64,000 bases of DNA. It comes from JBCCBV01 sp039033855 (GTDB lineage Bacteria > Planctomycetota > Phycisphaerae > Phycisphaerales > Phycisphaeraceae). A program made the translations under genes and the position numbers. Below are positions 21,101 through 28,685 of the stretch, piece after piece. Positions within the stretch are counted from its first letter, which is position 1, and the number at the start of each line of letters is the position of its first letter. The DNA lies in contig JBCCBV010000003.1 in NCBI GenBank assembly GCA_039033855.1, forward strand, positions 124,001 through 188,000. The letters are read 5' to 3'. Below the pieces are notes generated by a model, which worked only from the letters and a program-made list of their open reading frames with translations, was not told the origin of the DNA and did no database searches.

Positions 21101-21255
21101 GTGTAGCTCGGGTTGTGCTCGCCGACGGCTGGGTGGGGCGAGTGGCGTCGATGGACGGCGGCGCGGGGGCGGGCGACGATGCGGTTTCGCCGGTGGTGTC
21201 GGTCGAGTTCGGCCCGTATCAGGTGGCCACGGTGGCGGCCCGGCGTTCGGGTTGA
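18193..21255 (+). CDS. GH38 alpha-mannosidase
   Basis: 1020 residues, normal for the family. It hydrolyses alpha-mannosides by a zinc-dependent retaining mechanism. Zinc-binding motif NAHVDLVWLWP has His264 and Asp266; the nucleophile is Asp376 in LWLPDTFGYS; another zinc motif is QFHDYLPGSS with His572 and Asp573. The N-terminal 240 residues form the beta-sandwich lead domain seen in bacterial GH38, and the C-terminal 400 residues the beta-rich GH38C domain. No signal peptide is visible, so it is likely cytoplasmic. The start ATG has GGAAGGA 10 nt upstream. Natural substrate unknown, possibly mannosides imported from algal polysaccharide. Confidence 0.95.
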   Translation: MLPEPPHLHLVLPTLGRFKKDLFASIWRDVSGPLPVSRSAATREHLPVAEARGLSFEPVTELPHVWGEHFDQCFWRVEVPADAGASARYLRWGDQGEATVYADGRAIYGFDPGHKRAPLPDGASELLIESICCRSGVWVPGEAQGVGPWGSVFRGAYLAERDDTAWSAYYDFEVALGLAVAKLKLEHPDIVDPLDPNGYRPAFHKLDPEVRRVLRALIDAARAHGTGGPQAVRDTLAQLYASDGALAALDGLGRHEVVLTGNAHVDLVWLWPECVADFKAVHSFANAMSVRERYPEMTFGYSQPASYEAVHRRSPETYDRVRGAAHEGWWEVPGPAYVEFDTQVPCGEALIRAVELGQAGCVAVQGKPSRVLWLPDTFGYSTSLPQVLRGLGVDYFFSTKLFWSDSNVFPYSSFRWVGHDGSEVLAHLSHKYYNLDGEAHDLLDVARHHRQSDVHGQSLSPVGFGDGGGGVTEGLCERARRFGRLPNAPGCGWGSIEGFFDGMKAARDRLPAWHGEMYLAFHRGVATTLSELKAGYRRAERALQRAEAAHVLAGAGTINQAWWKRVCFAQFHDYLPGSSIPRVYEEALPELASIAQEAEASVEDVLQSDDKALAGEAWFNPLLLPQRVWTGQGWAEAPPLSVTPVDRLRVVEAPAVRVAGRAIESGRVRVVVSADGSVESLVVDGESVRIDGVLNALHLFDDRPAVYDAWNLDRASLTGGQRLRASGEPRAFEKDGRAGLSFAIAFGANSTATLRYALRPGLGVLEVELDVDYQEPWKLLKASFGTGYRGMDARFGCPFGSVTRRQLPGPVESDAQHEGAAARWGVVADDAGDRGLMVVSEAKYGMGACDGLLHLGLLRSVSYAGTGGGEGEGMGESHSTGDLTDLGRHTLRYAFGRFDAGAERDDLPGALAECLYQPARRVAGSAAQAGPVRSIEGGPSLTPSWARPTGQVGGEGGVLMRFHETLGRSGVARVVLADGWVGRVASMDGGAGAGDDAVSPVVSVEFGPYQVATVAARRSG

Positions 21256-21281
21256 GCGGCCTTGGCGATTACCATGGCGCG

Positions 21282-22070
21282 ATGCGTTATTGGGTGCTGT
21301 TGACGCTGGGCTTCGTGGTCGGGACGGCCGGCTGTGTGGTGCTGAGCGAGCGGACGATCCGCGGCGGGCCGTTGCGGAAGCTGCCGGGCGCGGTGCGTGG
21401 CGGCGCGGACGGTCAGGCGGGGGTGGTGGACGACCGCCGATGGACGCTGGAGGTCGGGCGGTGGACCGGGGGTCATCACCGGGCCCGAGCGTGGCAGGCG
21501 GCCCAGGTGATCCGTGACTCGGGGCTGCCCGGCGACCTGTGGTACCGCGAGGCGGGCGCTTCGGTTTTCGTCTACTTCGGGCGGTACGGGTCGGACCGCA
21601 GCCAGGAAGCGCAAGCCGCGCTGTCGATGGTGCAGGGGTTGGAGGTGGATGGGGAGCTGCCGTTTGCCGGGGCGCGGCTGGCGCCGGTGGATCCCAATGC
21701 GCTCGAGGCGCCGACCGACGACCCGCTGGACATTCGTCGGCACGCGGGGGCGTACACGCTGGCGATCGGGTTCTACGACGCCGAGTTCGGCAAGGGGTTT
21801 CGCGAGGCGGCCGAGGAGGCCGCGCAGACCCTGAGAGACGACGGCGAAGAGGCCTACTACTACCACCTCACTCAGCATTCCTTGGTGACGCTGGGGGTGT
21901 TCGACGACCGCGATTTTGTGTACCCGCAAGGGGTTCGGCGGTACGGGCCGCGGGTGCGGGCGATGCAGGCGCGGTACCCGGATTTCACCGGCAACGGGCT
22001 GGCGCTGCACCGGGTGCGGGGCGGCGTGGCCGGCGAGCGGCAGAAGACCACGCTGGTCCGGGTCCGCTAG
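21282..22070 (+). CDS. Putative lipoprotein, function unknown
   Basis: 262 residues. The start MRYWVLLTLGFVVGTAGCVV is a short signal peptide with lipobox TAGC, so lipidation at Cys18 is likely. The rest contains two halves of related pattern, each with an SPOR-like alternation: WQAAQVIRDSGL...ASVFVYFGRYGS and FREAAEEAAQTLRDDGEEAYYYHL...HSLVTLGVFDDRDF. This repeat of 'residue-rich helix then strand plus GxF' resembles SPOR domains, but no closer match was recognised. It begins 26 nt after the mannosidase and may be co-transcribed. Confidence 0.72.
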   Translation: MRYWVLLTLGFVVGTAGCVVLSERTIRGGPLRKLPGAVRGGADGQAGVVDDRRWTLEVGRWTGGHHRARAWQAAQVIRDSGLPGDLWYREAGASVFVYFGRYGSDRSQEAQAALSMVQGLEVDGELPFAGARLAPVDPNALEAPTDDPLDIRRHAGAYTLAIGFYDAEFGKGFREAAEEAAQTLRDDGEEAYYYHLTQHSLVTLGVFDDRDFVYPQGVRRYGPRVRAMQARYPDFTGNGLALHRVRGGVAGERQKTTLVRVR

Positions 22071-22160
22071 CGGGGGCCGGGCGGGGCTGGCGGTCGGCAA
22101 GGGGGTTTCGACACCCCGGCCGGCTTGGGCTACAACGTCGCGACCCGAGGAGGTCTTGGT

Positions 22161-22586
22161 TTGCCTGACAGTCGTTTGTTGGTGGCGGTTTCGTCGCCCT
22201 GGGCCAGCGAGAAGCTGGCGCGTCCCATCGCCGATCTGGCGCTGCGGCTGTCGGCACGGGTGCTGGTGGCGCACGTGGCGACGTTCCAGGACGAGGACGA
22301 GCACGAGTCCGACGCCTCGGAACGGGGCGAGCAGACGCTCGAGGTCATCAAGGGCGCGCTCAGCGAGGCCGGCGTCGATGCCGAGGGCGTCATGCTGTTT
22401 TCCGACGACACGGCCAAGGCCATCATGAACACGGCCCGCAAGTCGAACTGCACGCTGATCGTGCTGGGGCTTACGGGCAAGGGCGTGCTCAAGCGGCTGA
22501 TCGCCGGGGACGTGCCGGCCAACATCATCCGCCAGTCGGACCTGCCGGTGCTGTTGCTGCCGGCGAACTGGGACGGCGAGGTCTGA
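22161..22586 (+). CDS. UspA-family universal stress protein
   Basis: 141 residues from TTG 22161, chosen because a perfect AGGAGGT (22148-22154) lies 6 nt upstream; the in-frame TTG at 22125 has none. The Rossmann-like fold starts LLVAVSSPWASEKLARPIADLALRL and carries the ATP-binding signature LGLTGKGVLKRLIAGDVPANIIR followed by LPVLLLPA. Family members bind ATP or act as dimeric stress modulators in the cytoplasm. It stands between a lipoprotein gene and a small membrane protein on the same strand, with no obvious partner. Confidence 0.88.
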   Translation: MPDSRLLVAVSSPWASEKLARPIADLALRLSARVLVAHVATFQDEDEHESDASERGEQTLEVIKGALSEAGVDAEGVMLFSDDTAKAIMNTARKSNCTLIVLGLTGKGVLKRLIAGDVPANIIRQSDLPVLLLPANWDGEV

Positions 22587-22636
22587 GCCGGCACGGCCGG
22601 GCGCGACGGAAACGAAACCGCATCACCCGCCGTGGT

Positions 22637-22954
22637 TTGCGGCCGGCGGGCGTGTGGACCGGGCCGTTGCTGGCGGCGGCGGCGTGGGCGGCGTTTGCGC
22701 TTGCGGGGTCGCCGGGGGCATTCGACGGATGGGGCGCGTTGATCTGGGCCCGGGGGGCGGGGTGGATCGTGGCGACGGGTCTGGGCTTGGTTGTGTTGGC
22801 GGTGCTGCGGTGCGCGGCGGACCTGCGCGGTCGGCGGTGGTCGGGCCGGCTTGCGGGACTGGTGGGGATGCTGGCCGTTGGGGCGGCGCTCGGGTGGTAC
22901 CGGCAGAGCGTGATGGCGCTCGGCTACGCGGTGTGGTGGCGCTACTTGAGCTGA
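22637..22954 (+). CDS. Small membrane protein, function unknown
   Basis: 105 residues from TTG 22637 with three hydrophobic segments (about residues 9-24, 38-58 and 72-88) separated by short Arg-rich loops. No motif was recognised. The start is uncertain: there is no clear ribosome site and several Leu or Val codons could serve. It lies 50 nt after the UspA gene and converges on the flippase-like gene. Support is limited to hydrophobic patterning and placement. Confidence 0.5.
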   Translation: MRPAGVWTGPLLAAAAWAAFALAGSPGAFDGWGALIWARGAGWIVATGLGLVVLAVLRCAADLRGRRWSGRLAGLVGMLAVGAALGWYRQSVMALGYAVWWRYLS

Positions 22955-23009
22955 GGCTCGTTTCGTTCGTGGGCGAGGGGGCTTCGCCGTCTGCCGTGTC
23001 GGGCGTGGC

Positions 23010-24263
23010 CTACTCGGGAGAAGCTTGCCCGGGCGAGGCTTGTTCGGGCGCGTCTTGCTGGGAAGAGGCTTGCTTGGAGGACGGCGGCGCCGGGGCGTTG
23101 GGATCGACCGCGTCGTGGAGGTGGAGGTTGCCGCGGATCAGGATCACGGCGCCGACCAGGGCGTAGGCGATGAAGTACAGCCGCTGGACGATCATCATGC
23201 CGGCGATCTGGTTGTTGGTGGCCAGGGCCGGGTCGCCGAGCAGTTGGAAGGCCGCGGCGTCGGCCACGCCGAGCCCCATCGGGAACAAGGGGATGGCCTG
23301 GGTCAGCATCACGATGGGCAGGATGACCAGCAGGGTGGCCAGGTCGTGCTTCATGCCCAGGGCGTAACCGGCCAGGGCCATGGCGAAGACGATGGCGGTG
23401 TGCACGACCACGCTGACGGCCATGGCCAAAAGCAGGCGTCCCCAGGCGTGGCCGTAGAGCGCCGCGGCGCTGTCGACCTTGGCCCACAGGGCTTTTCCGG
23501 GCAGGCGGTTGATGATCTGTTCGATGCGGAGCAGCCTGCGCATCGACGGCAGCAAGTAGGCGGACAGGCCCACGGTCAGCGCTCCGAGCGCGATCCACAG
23601 GCCCACGATCAGCGGCTTGAGGCGGGGGTCGTCGAGTTGGGTTATGCCGACGGCCGACCCCAGGAGCACCAGGCCCACCAGCCCGCAGCCGCGGTCGACG
23701 ATGACGCTCATCACGGCCGGGCCGCGCTTGCCGCTGCCCTTGGCGGCGTAGTAGGCCTTCATCACGTCGCCGCCGGTCGAGCCGGGCATGCAGATGTTGA
23801 AGAACGTGCCGATCATGTTGAGCTTGAAGCAGCGCAGGAACGTGGGCACGAGCCCCGCGGCGGCCAGCAGGAGTTTCCATCGCCCGGCCTGGATGGGGTA
23901 GATGACGCCCAGCAGCACCAGCCCGCCCAGCAGGTAGGTCCACTGGGCCTGACGGAGCATGGTGGCGACGGCCGGCTGGTAGGTCGGCGTGTCGGGTTCG
24001 GGGGTGACGTCGGCGGGGTCGAGCGTCAGGTAGGGCGCGTCCATCAACAGGAGTTGGCCGTCGTCGGCGGTGGACACGTGGTACTCGCGCCCCGGTTCGA
24101 GGGCGGCGTGGTCGATGCCGGGCTGGGTGTAGCCGGCGGGGAACGTCACGGTGTCTTGCCAGGTGACTTGCGTGGCCACGAAAGCGATTCCCGCAGCCGC
24201 CAGGACCAGGCGCAGGATCGTGCCGAACAACTTTCGGGAGCGGGAAGGGGTCGTTGACGGCAT
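23010..24263 (-). CDS. Flippase-like integral membrane protein (LPG_synthase_TM)
   Basis: 417 residues from ATG 24263 with about eight membrane helices. The conserved block FNICMPGSTGGDVMKAYYAAK...AVMSVIVDRGCGLVGLVLLG and the late PLFPMGLGVADAAAF match the AglD/MprF membrane domain (UPF0104, lysylphosphatidylglycerol synthase TM region), which moves or flips lipids. It lacks the catalytic aminoacyl-transferase domain, so a lipid translocase or polyprenyl-linked role is more likely than lipid aminoacylation. A soluble insertion of about 80 residues (30-110) after the first helix is unusual. The C-terminus is Gln/Ser/Ala-rich and disordered. Confidence 0.87.
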   Translation of the reverse strand: MPSTTPSRSRKLFGTILRLVLAAAGIAFVATQVTWQDTVTFPAGYTQPGIDHAALEPGREYHVSTADDGQLLLMDAPYLTLDPADVTPEPDTPTYQPAVATMLRQAQWTYLLGGLVLLGVIYPIQAGRWKLLLAAAGLVPTFLRCFKLNMIGTFFNICMPGSTGGDVMKAYYAAKGSGKRGPAVMSVIVDRGCGLVGLVLLGSAVGITQLDDPRLKPLIVGLWIALGALTVGLSAYLLPSMRRLLRIEQIINRLPGKALWAKVDSAAALYGHAWGRLLLAMAVSVVVHTAIVFAMALAGYALGMKHDLATLLVILPIVMLTQAIPLFPMGLGVADAAAFQLLGDPALATNNQIAGMMIVQRLYFIAYALVGAVILIRGNLHLHDAVDPNAPAPPSSKQASSQQDAPEQASPGQASPE

Positions 24264-24402
24264 GTGGGGGCGGGCGGGCCGGAGAGGTCGGTCTGGATGC
24301 GGGCCGGAGGGGTCGGGCTCGGCGGGACCGATTTGCAGGCCGGAGCATACCGGGGGCGGGCTAAACTGCTGGGGTCCAACCTCTTTTCGGAAGGGTGCAA
24401 CG

Positions 24403-25644
24403 ATGCGCGTGACAAGTCTTGGGTTCGGTTCATGGGCGGGGCGTCTGGCGGCGCTGGTTTCGCTTTGCGTGGCGACGGCGTGGGCGCCGGGCACGCTGGC
24501 GATGGACGAGGCGCGCCGGGCGGCGGCCGACCGCGCCATCGAGCGTGGCGTGGCGTATCTGCTGTCGAGTCAGGCCGAGGACGGTTCGTGGATGCCTCAG
24601 CCAGGGCCCGCGGTCACGGCGCTGGGGCTGCGTGCGCTCTTGGCGCAACCCGACATCGGCCCGGACCACCCGGCGGCGGCCAAAGCGCTGCGGTATGTGC
24701 TCGACCGGGCGCAGCCCGACGGCTCGATCAGCGAGGGCATGCTGGCGAACTACAACACGGCGATCAGCATCTCGGCGCTCGCCCTGCTGCCGGACAATCC
24801 CGAGGCCAAGGCGGCCAAGGATGCGGCGGTGGCGTATTTGCGTTCGCTCCAGTGGGACGCCGGGATGACGCTGCCCGACGGGACCACGGTGACGGCGGAG
24901 CACGCGTTCTACGGCGGGGCGGGCTACGGGCGCCACGGCCGGCCGGACCTGTCGAACACGCACTTTTTGGTGCAGGCGTATCACGACGCCGGGTTGGCGG
25001 GCGACGACCCGGCCATCCAACGCGCCGTGGCCTACGTCGAGCGCTGCCAGGGGCTGCCCGACAACGCGATGCACGGCGCCGCCATCGCGTCCGACGGCGG
25101 GTTCATCTACGCCACGTCGATCAACAAAGACCTGGTCGGCGTGCCCGAGTCCAAGGCCAACCCCGAGTTGATGGAGCAGGCGCAGGAGATGGTCGCCCAG
25201 GGCGTGGAGCCGGCGGTGGTGCGCCAGCGCGTGGTGGGGCTGCGAACATACGGGTCGATGACCTACGCCGGGTTCAAGAGCTACGTCTACGCCGACCTCG
25301 AGCGCGACGACCCGCGTGTGCTGGCGGCGCTCGGCTGGATCGCCCGCAACTGGACGCTGGACCGCAACCCCGGCATGCCCGAAGCGTTCGATCAGCAGGG
25401 GCTTTATTACATGTACATGACGCTTGGGCGGGCGCTTTCTGCCTGGGGCGAAGACGAGTTGACTCTGTCCGACGGCCGGCAGGTCAACTGGGCGAACGAG
25501 CTGGTGGACGCGCTGGTGCAGCGTCAGCAGGAAGACGGCTCGTGGGTCAACGGCGAAGACCGGTGGATGGAAGGCTCGCCCGACCTGGTGACGTGCTACA
25601 CGCTGCTGGCGCTGATCGAAGCGCGGGACGCGGCGGCGGAGTGA
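24403..25644 (+). CDS. Exported terpenoid-cyclase-fold repeat protein
   Basis: 413 residues with a signal peptide ending near APGTLAMDE. The mature part is an alpha/alpha toroid of prenyltransferase/squalene-oxidase-type repeats: GVAYLLSSQAEDGSW, PDGSISEGMLANYNTAISISAL, QWDAG..., and finally ALVQRQQEDGSWVNGEDRWMEGSPDLVTCYTLLAL. It lacks the DxDD or DCTAE motif of true squalene cyclases, so a catalytic cyclase role is unlikely. Secreted proteins of this fold are abundant in planctomycetes and their role is unknown. Aggagg-like GGAAGGG lies 11 nt before the ATG. Confidence 0.87.
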   Translation: MRVTSLGFGSWAGRLAALVSLCVATAWAPGTLAMDEARRAAADRAIERGVAYLLSSQAEDGSWMPQPGPAVTALGLRALLAQPDIGPDHPAAAKALRYVLDRAQPDGSISEGMLANYNTAISISALALLPDNPEAKAAKDAAVAYLRSLQWDAGMTLPDGTTVTAEHAFYGGAGYGRHGRPDLSNTHFLVQAYHDAGLAGDDPAIQRAVAYVERCQGLPDNAMHGAAIASDGGFIYATSINKDLVGVPESKANPELMEQAQEMVAQGVEPAVVRQRVVGLRTYGSMTYAGFKSYVYADLERDDPRVLAALGWIARNWTLDRNPGMPEAFDQQGLYYMYMTLGRALSAWGEDELTLSDGRQVNWANELVDALVQRQQEDGSWVNGEDRWMEGSPDLVTCYTLLALIEARDAAAE

Positions 25645-25682
25645 GTCCGCAACGCTTCGTGTCGTTCTTGCACGATTGAGGA

Positions 25683-26342
25683 TTACATCCCGCGCACGGT
25701 GAACACGGCCGTGGCGCACCAGGCGTTGCCGAGGCGGTTGTTGAGCGCGAACCCGCGCAGCGCGGGCATCGACACGGGCATGCCCTTGCGCAGGCAGCGG
25801 TCTTGCCAGGCCAGCAGGTCGTGTTCGGCCACGCGCTGCGAGGCTGAAAACAGCACGATCAGCAGGGCGGCGTGGCGGATCACGCCGTCGGACCAGAGCT
25901 TGCGGATGTCTTTGGAGACGGTCTGCAGGAGCTCGGCGGAGTATCGGCGGAAGGCGCCGGACGTCTCGTACTGGGCCACGGTTTTCACTTCGACCCAGCA
26001 GGCGTGGTCGATGGGGCAGGCTCGGGGATCTTCGAACAGGGTGGCGGCGGCGCGTGGGTCTTGCAGGGGGGCGTGACGGGGGGTGAGGACCAGGTCGCAG
26101 CGCAGGCCGTGCGATTTCTTGCGTTTGTGGGCGTGTCCGGGGTAGCGCTGCTCTCGGTGGACGCCGTAGCCCGCGGCGTCGAGCGCGTCGGTTAGCAGGG
26201 GGTGCAGGCCGAGTTCGTCGAGCGCGTCGAGGCTGTAGACGGCCTGTTCGAGGTCGTCGGCCTGGGCGCGCTCTTGCAGGCCTTGGTGGACGGCGTCGGC
26301 CAGGTCGGCCGGGGACCAGCGCGGGGGCTCCGGAGTTACCAC
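25683..26342 (-). CDS. PD-(D/E)XK-like putative nuclease, unknown role
   Basis: 219 residues from GTG 26342, which overlaps the upstream stop by 7 nt. I see Asp83 in LRCDLVLT, then Glu118 and Lys120 in CWVEVKTVAQ, preceded by Glu64 in GVHREQRYPG. This order (E, D, ExK on flanking strands) is the core of PD-(D/E)XK phosphodiesterases. A helix with SAELLQTVSKDIRKLW follows, as in many such folds. The last third (AALLIVLFSASQRVAEHD) is a strand-helix unit. It closes the Gfo/Idh-CNNM-CNNM operon. Nuclease activity is an inference from motif spacing only; an inactive or structural member is equally possible. Confidence 0.65.
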   Translation of the reverse strand: MVTPEPPRWSPADLADAVHQGLQERAQADDLEQAVYSLDALDELGLHPLLTDALDAAGYGVHREQRYPGHAHKRKKSHGLRCDLVLTPRHAPLQDPRAAATLFEDPRACPIDHACWVEVKTVAQYETSGAFRRYSAELLQTVSKDIRKLWSDGVIRHAALLIVLFSASQRVAEHDLLAWQDRCLRKGMPVSMPALRGFALNNRLGNAWCATAVFTVRGM

Positions 26343-27328
26343 GCGGTCAGTTCGCCGGTGATGGGCTCGATGAGGTCTTTGACGGTGGCGATCCCGACGG
26401 GCTGGCCTTGCGGGTCGACGACGATCGCCAGGCCGACGTGCTGCTGTTGCATGCGGGCCAGGCCCGAGCGCAGCGGCGCCTGGGCGCGGAGGTGGACGGC
26501 CGGTTCGGCCAGTTCTTGCAGCGACGCGGGCGGCGGCCCGGTGCGAGCGAGGTAGGCGACCGCGTTGACCACGCCGACCACTTTTTTGCCTTGGACCAGG
26601 GGGAATCGGGACCGGCCGGTGCGGTCGGCGAGTTCGCGCACGCGGTCGACCGGGTCGTTGTGCTGGAGGGTGAGCACGCGTTTCCAGGGGATCATTTCGT
26701 CGCCGATTTTCCGGCCGGCGGAGGCGAGCACGCGTTCGGCCAGGCCGGACTGTTCGTCGGACAGCAGGCCGTAGCCGACGCCCTCGCGCACGAGTTGGCC
26801 GAAGCGGCGGCGGGGGTGGAGCACGGTCATGCCCGACGATTGACCGACCATGCGCAGGCAAAGGGCGCTGAAGGCCTGGACGACAAAGCCCAGTCCCGTG
26901 GTGTAGGCCAGGATGCGCGAGGTGGTCAGCACCTTGGCCATGGGGTACATGATGCGGTCGGCCGCGGCGCCGAACAGGTCTTTGGGCAGCACCTCGCCGA
27001 AGACGAACAGCAGGGGCGTGACGATGATGGTGTTGAGCACGATGGTCTGCAACGGCGACAGGCCGGAACCCTCTAATAAAAGAGAGAGAGAAAATGTGCC
27101 CAGGTAGTTGGCGATGTTGTTGCCCAGCAGCAGCGTGGTCAGCAGGACGGCCGGTCGGTTGAGCAGGCGCGACAGGCTCTTGGCGGCGCGCTCGTCGCGC
27201 TGGGCGCGTACGTGCAGGCGGATGCGGTTGAGCTGGTAGCAGCCGGTCTCCATGCCCGAGTAGAGCGCCGAGCCGGCGAAGCCCAGGAGCATGAGCGCAG
27301 ACCAGATCGCGACGTCGGCGGCGGTCAT
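26336..27328 (-). CDS. CNNM/CBS-domain membrane protein (CorC/HlyC family), short form
   Basis: 330 residues from ATG 27328, overlapping the upstream TGA by 4 nt (ATGA). Three to four membrane helices in a CNNM/DUF21 domain carry SALYSGMETGCYQLNRIRL, LLLGNNIANYLGT and FVFGEVLPKDLF. Two CBS motifs follow (PWKRVLTLQHNDPVDRVRELA and EPAVHLRAQAPLRSGLARMQQ). Family members are linked to magnesium or sodium transport. Unlike its upstream paralogue it lacks the C-terminal CorC/HlyC domain. Translation is probably coupled to both neighbours. Confidence 0.9.
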   Translation of the reverse strand: MTAADVAIWSALMLLGFAGSALYSGMETGCYQLNRIRLHVRAQRDERAAKSLSRLLNRPAVLLTTLLLGNNIANYLGTFSLSLLLEGSGLSPLQTIVLNTIIVTPLLFVFGEVLPKDLFGAAADRIMYPMAKVLTTSRILAYTTGLGFVVQAFSALCLRMVGQSSGMTVLHPRRRFGQLVREGVGYGLLSDEQSGLAERVLASAGRKIGDEMIPWKRVLTLQHNDPVDRVRELADRTGRSRFPLVQGKKVVGVVNAVAYLARTGPPPASLQELAEPAVHLRAQAPLRSGLARMQQQHVGLAIVVDPQGQPVGIATVKDLIEPITGELTAW

Positions 27329-28683
27329 GGATCGTCTCGCTCTGTTTGGGTTGGCGATGCGGACGCGGCGGGGGTTGCGTCGGTTTCGTTTTCCGGGGCC
27401 AGCGTGAGCTCGATTTCGGTGATGCGTCGGCCGTCCATCGACGCGACGCGGAGCTCGACGTTGGCGATGCGGACGGTGTCGTCGACCTCGGGGGCCCGGC
27501 CGAGCGCGGCCATGACCAGCCCGCCCACGGTATCGACGGTGTTGGCGGCCAGCCCGGCGTTGGCGGCAGCGACGGCGGCCGGGTCGACGCCGAACATCTG
27601 GGCCCAGCCGCGGATGCCCAGGCCGGCGTCGATGCGCCACCGGTTCGGGCCGAGGGGCGTGGACGACGGTGCGCCCGCGGGCTCGAACTCGCCGGGGATG
27701 TCGCCGACGATCTGCTCGACCACGTCTTCGAGCGTCACCAGCCCGGCGGTGCCGCCGTATTCGTTGACCACGATGGCCACGGTGGAGCCGCTTTTGCGCA
27801 GCTCGACCAGCAGGGCGTCGGCGCGTTGCTGTTCGGGCACGAAGCGCACCTGGCGGGCCAGGGCTTCGACGTCCGGCCGGGACTGCGGGGGGCGGAGCAG
27901 GGCCTGCTTGGCGTAGGCCACGCCGACCACCTGATCGAGCCCGTTGTCGGTGATCGGAACCTGCCGAAGCCGTGTCTCGCGGAACAGGTCGATGAGCTGT
28001 TCGGGCGGGTCGGACAGGTCGTGCGAACGGATATCGACACGGGGTTTCATGATCTGGCGGACGCGGAGGTCGCCGAGTTGGAGCACGCGGTCCAGGAGGG
28101 TTTGCTCGCCGGGGTCGATCACGCCGTGCTCGTGCGAGAGGTCGAGCATGGAAGCGATTTCGTCGGCGTCGAGGTGGGCGGTGCGCTGGGGCGGGGTCAT
28201 CAATCGGGCCAGCGGGCTGACCACGGCGTGGTTGGCGAACCAGCGGATCGGGGACGCGGCTTTGTGGAACGCCAGCAGCGGGGGGGCGGCCAGGGTGGAC
28301 CAGCCGCGGGCCAGCTTGGCGGCGACGATCTTGGGCAGCACCTCGCCCAGCAGCACGATGCCCAAGAGCGACGCGACCGACAGCCCGGCCAGGGCCGCGG
28401 GTCCCAGGCCGGCCTCGCCCAAGCGCAACACGAGCGCCGAGCTGAGCACGAAATACAGCACGTTGATCGTCATGTTGCCCATCAGCAGGGTGATGAGCAG
28501 CGGCCGGGTTTCGGACGCGAGCGCCACCACGGCCCGGGCCGACGCGTGGGTTGAGCGGGCCATCTGCTTGCGCTGGTGGCGGGTCAGCGAAAACAGCGCG
28601 GTTTCAGACCCGCTAAAGAACCCGCTGGCGGTCAGGAGCACGGGCAGCGCGGCGAGCAAGGCGAGGGAGGCGACGTCGAGCAT
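27325..28683 (-). CDS. CNNM/CBS/CorC_HlyC membrane protein, full-length form
   Basis: 452 residues from ATG 28683, 2 nt after the upstream stop. Domain order is CNNM membrane domain (ASGFFSGSETALFSLTRHQR, LLMGNMTINVLYF, LLGEVLPKIVA; residues 1-190), a CBS pair (VRQIMKPRVDIRSHDL; STVAIVVNEYGGTAGLVTLEDVVEQIVGDI; about 200-330) and a CorC_HlyC domain (about 350-430). The SGSETALF and GEVLPK motifs line the ion site in CNNM structures, so divalent-cation or Na+-coupled transport is likely. The C-terminal 25 residues are acidic and disordered. Confidence 0.93.
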   Translation of the reverse strand: MLDVASLALLAALPVLLTASGFFSGSETALFSLTRHQRKQMARSTHASARAVVALASETRPLLITLLMGNMTINVLYFVLSSALVLRLGEAGLGPAALAGLSVASLLGIVLLGEVLPKIVAAKLARGWSTLAAPPLLAFHKAASPIRWFANHAVVSPLARLMTPPQRTAHLDADEIASMLDLSHEHGVIDPGEQTLLDRVLQLGDLRVRQIMKPRVDIRSHDLSDPPEQLIDLFRETRLRQVPITDNGLDQVVGVAYAKQALLRPPQSRPDVEALARQVRFVPEQQRADALLVELRKSGSTVAIVVNEYGGTAGLVTLEDVVEQIVGDIPGEFEPAGAPSSTPLGPNRWRIDAGLGIRGWAQMFGVDPAAVAAANAGLAANTVDTVGGLVMAALGRAPEVDDTVRIANVELRVASMDGRRITEIELTLAPENETDATPAASASPTQTERDDP

Positions 28684-28685
28684 GG

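Noticed and set aside
24403..25644. Squalene-hopene cyclase
   Set aside because: Repeats of the fold are present, but the catalytic Asp motif is absent, the protein is short and it has a signal peptide.
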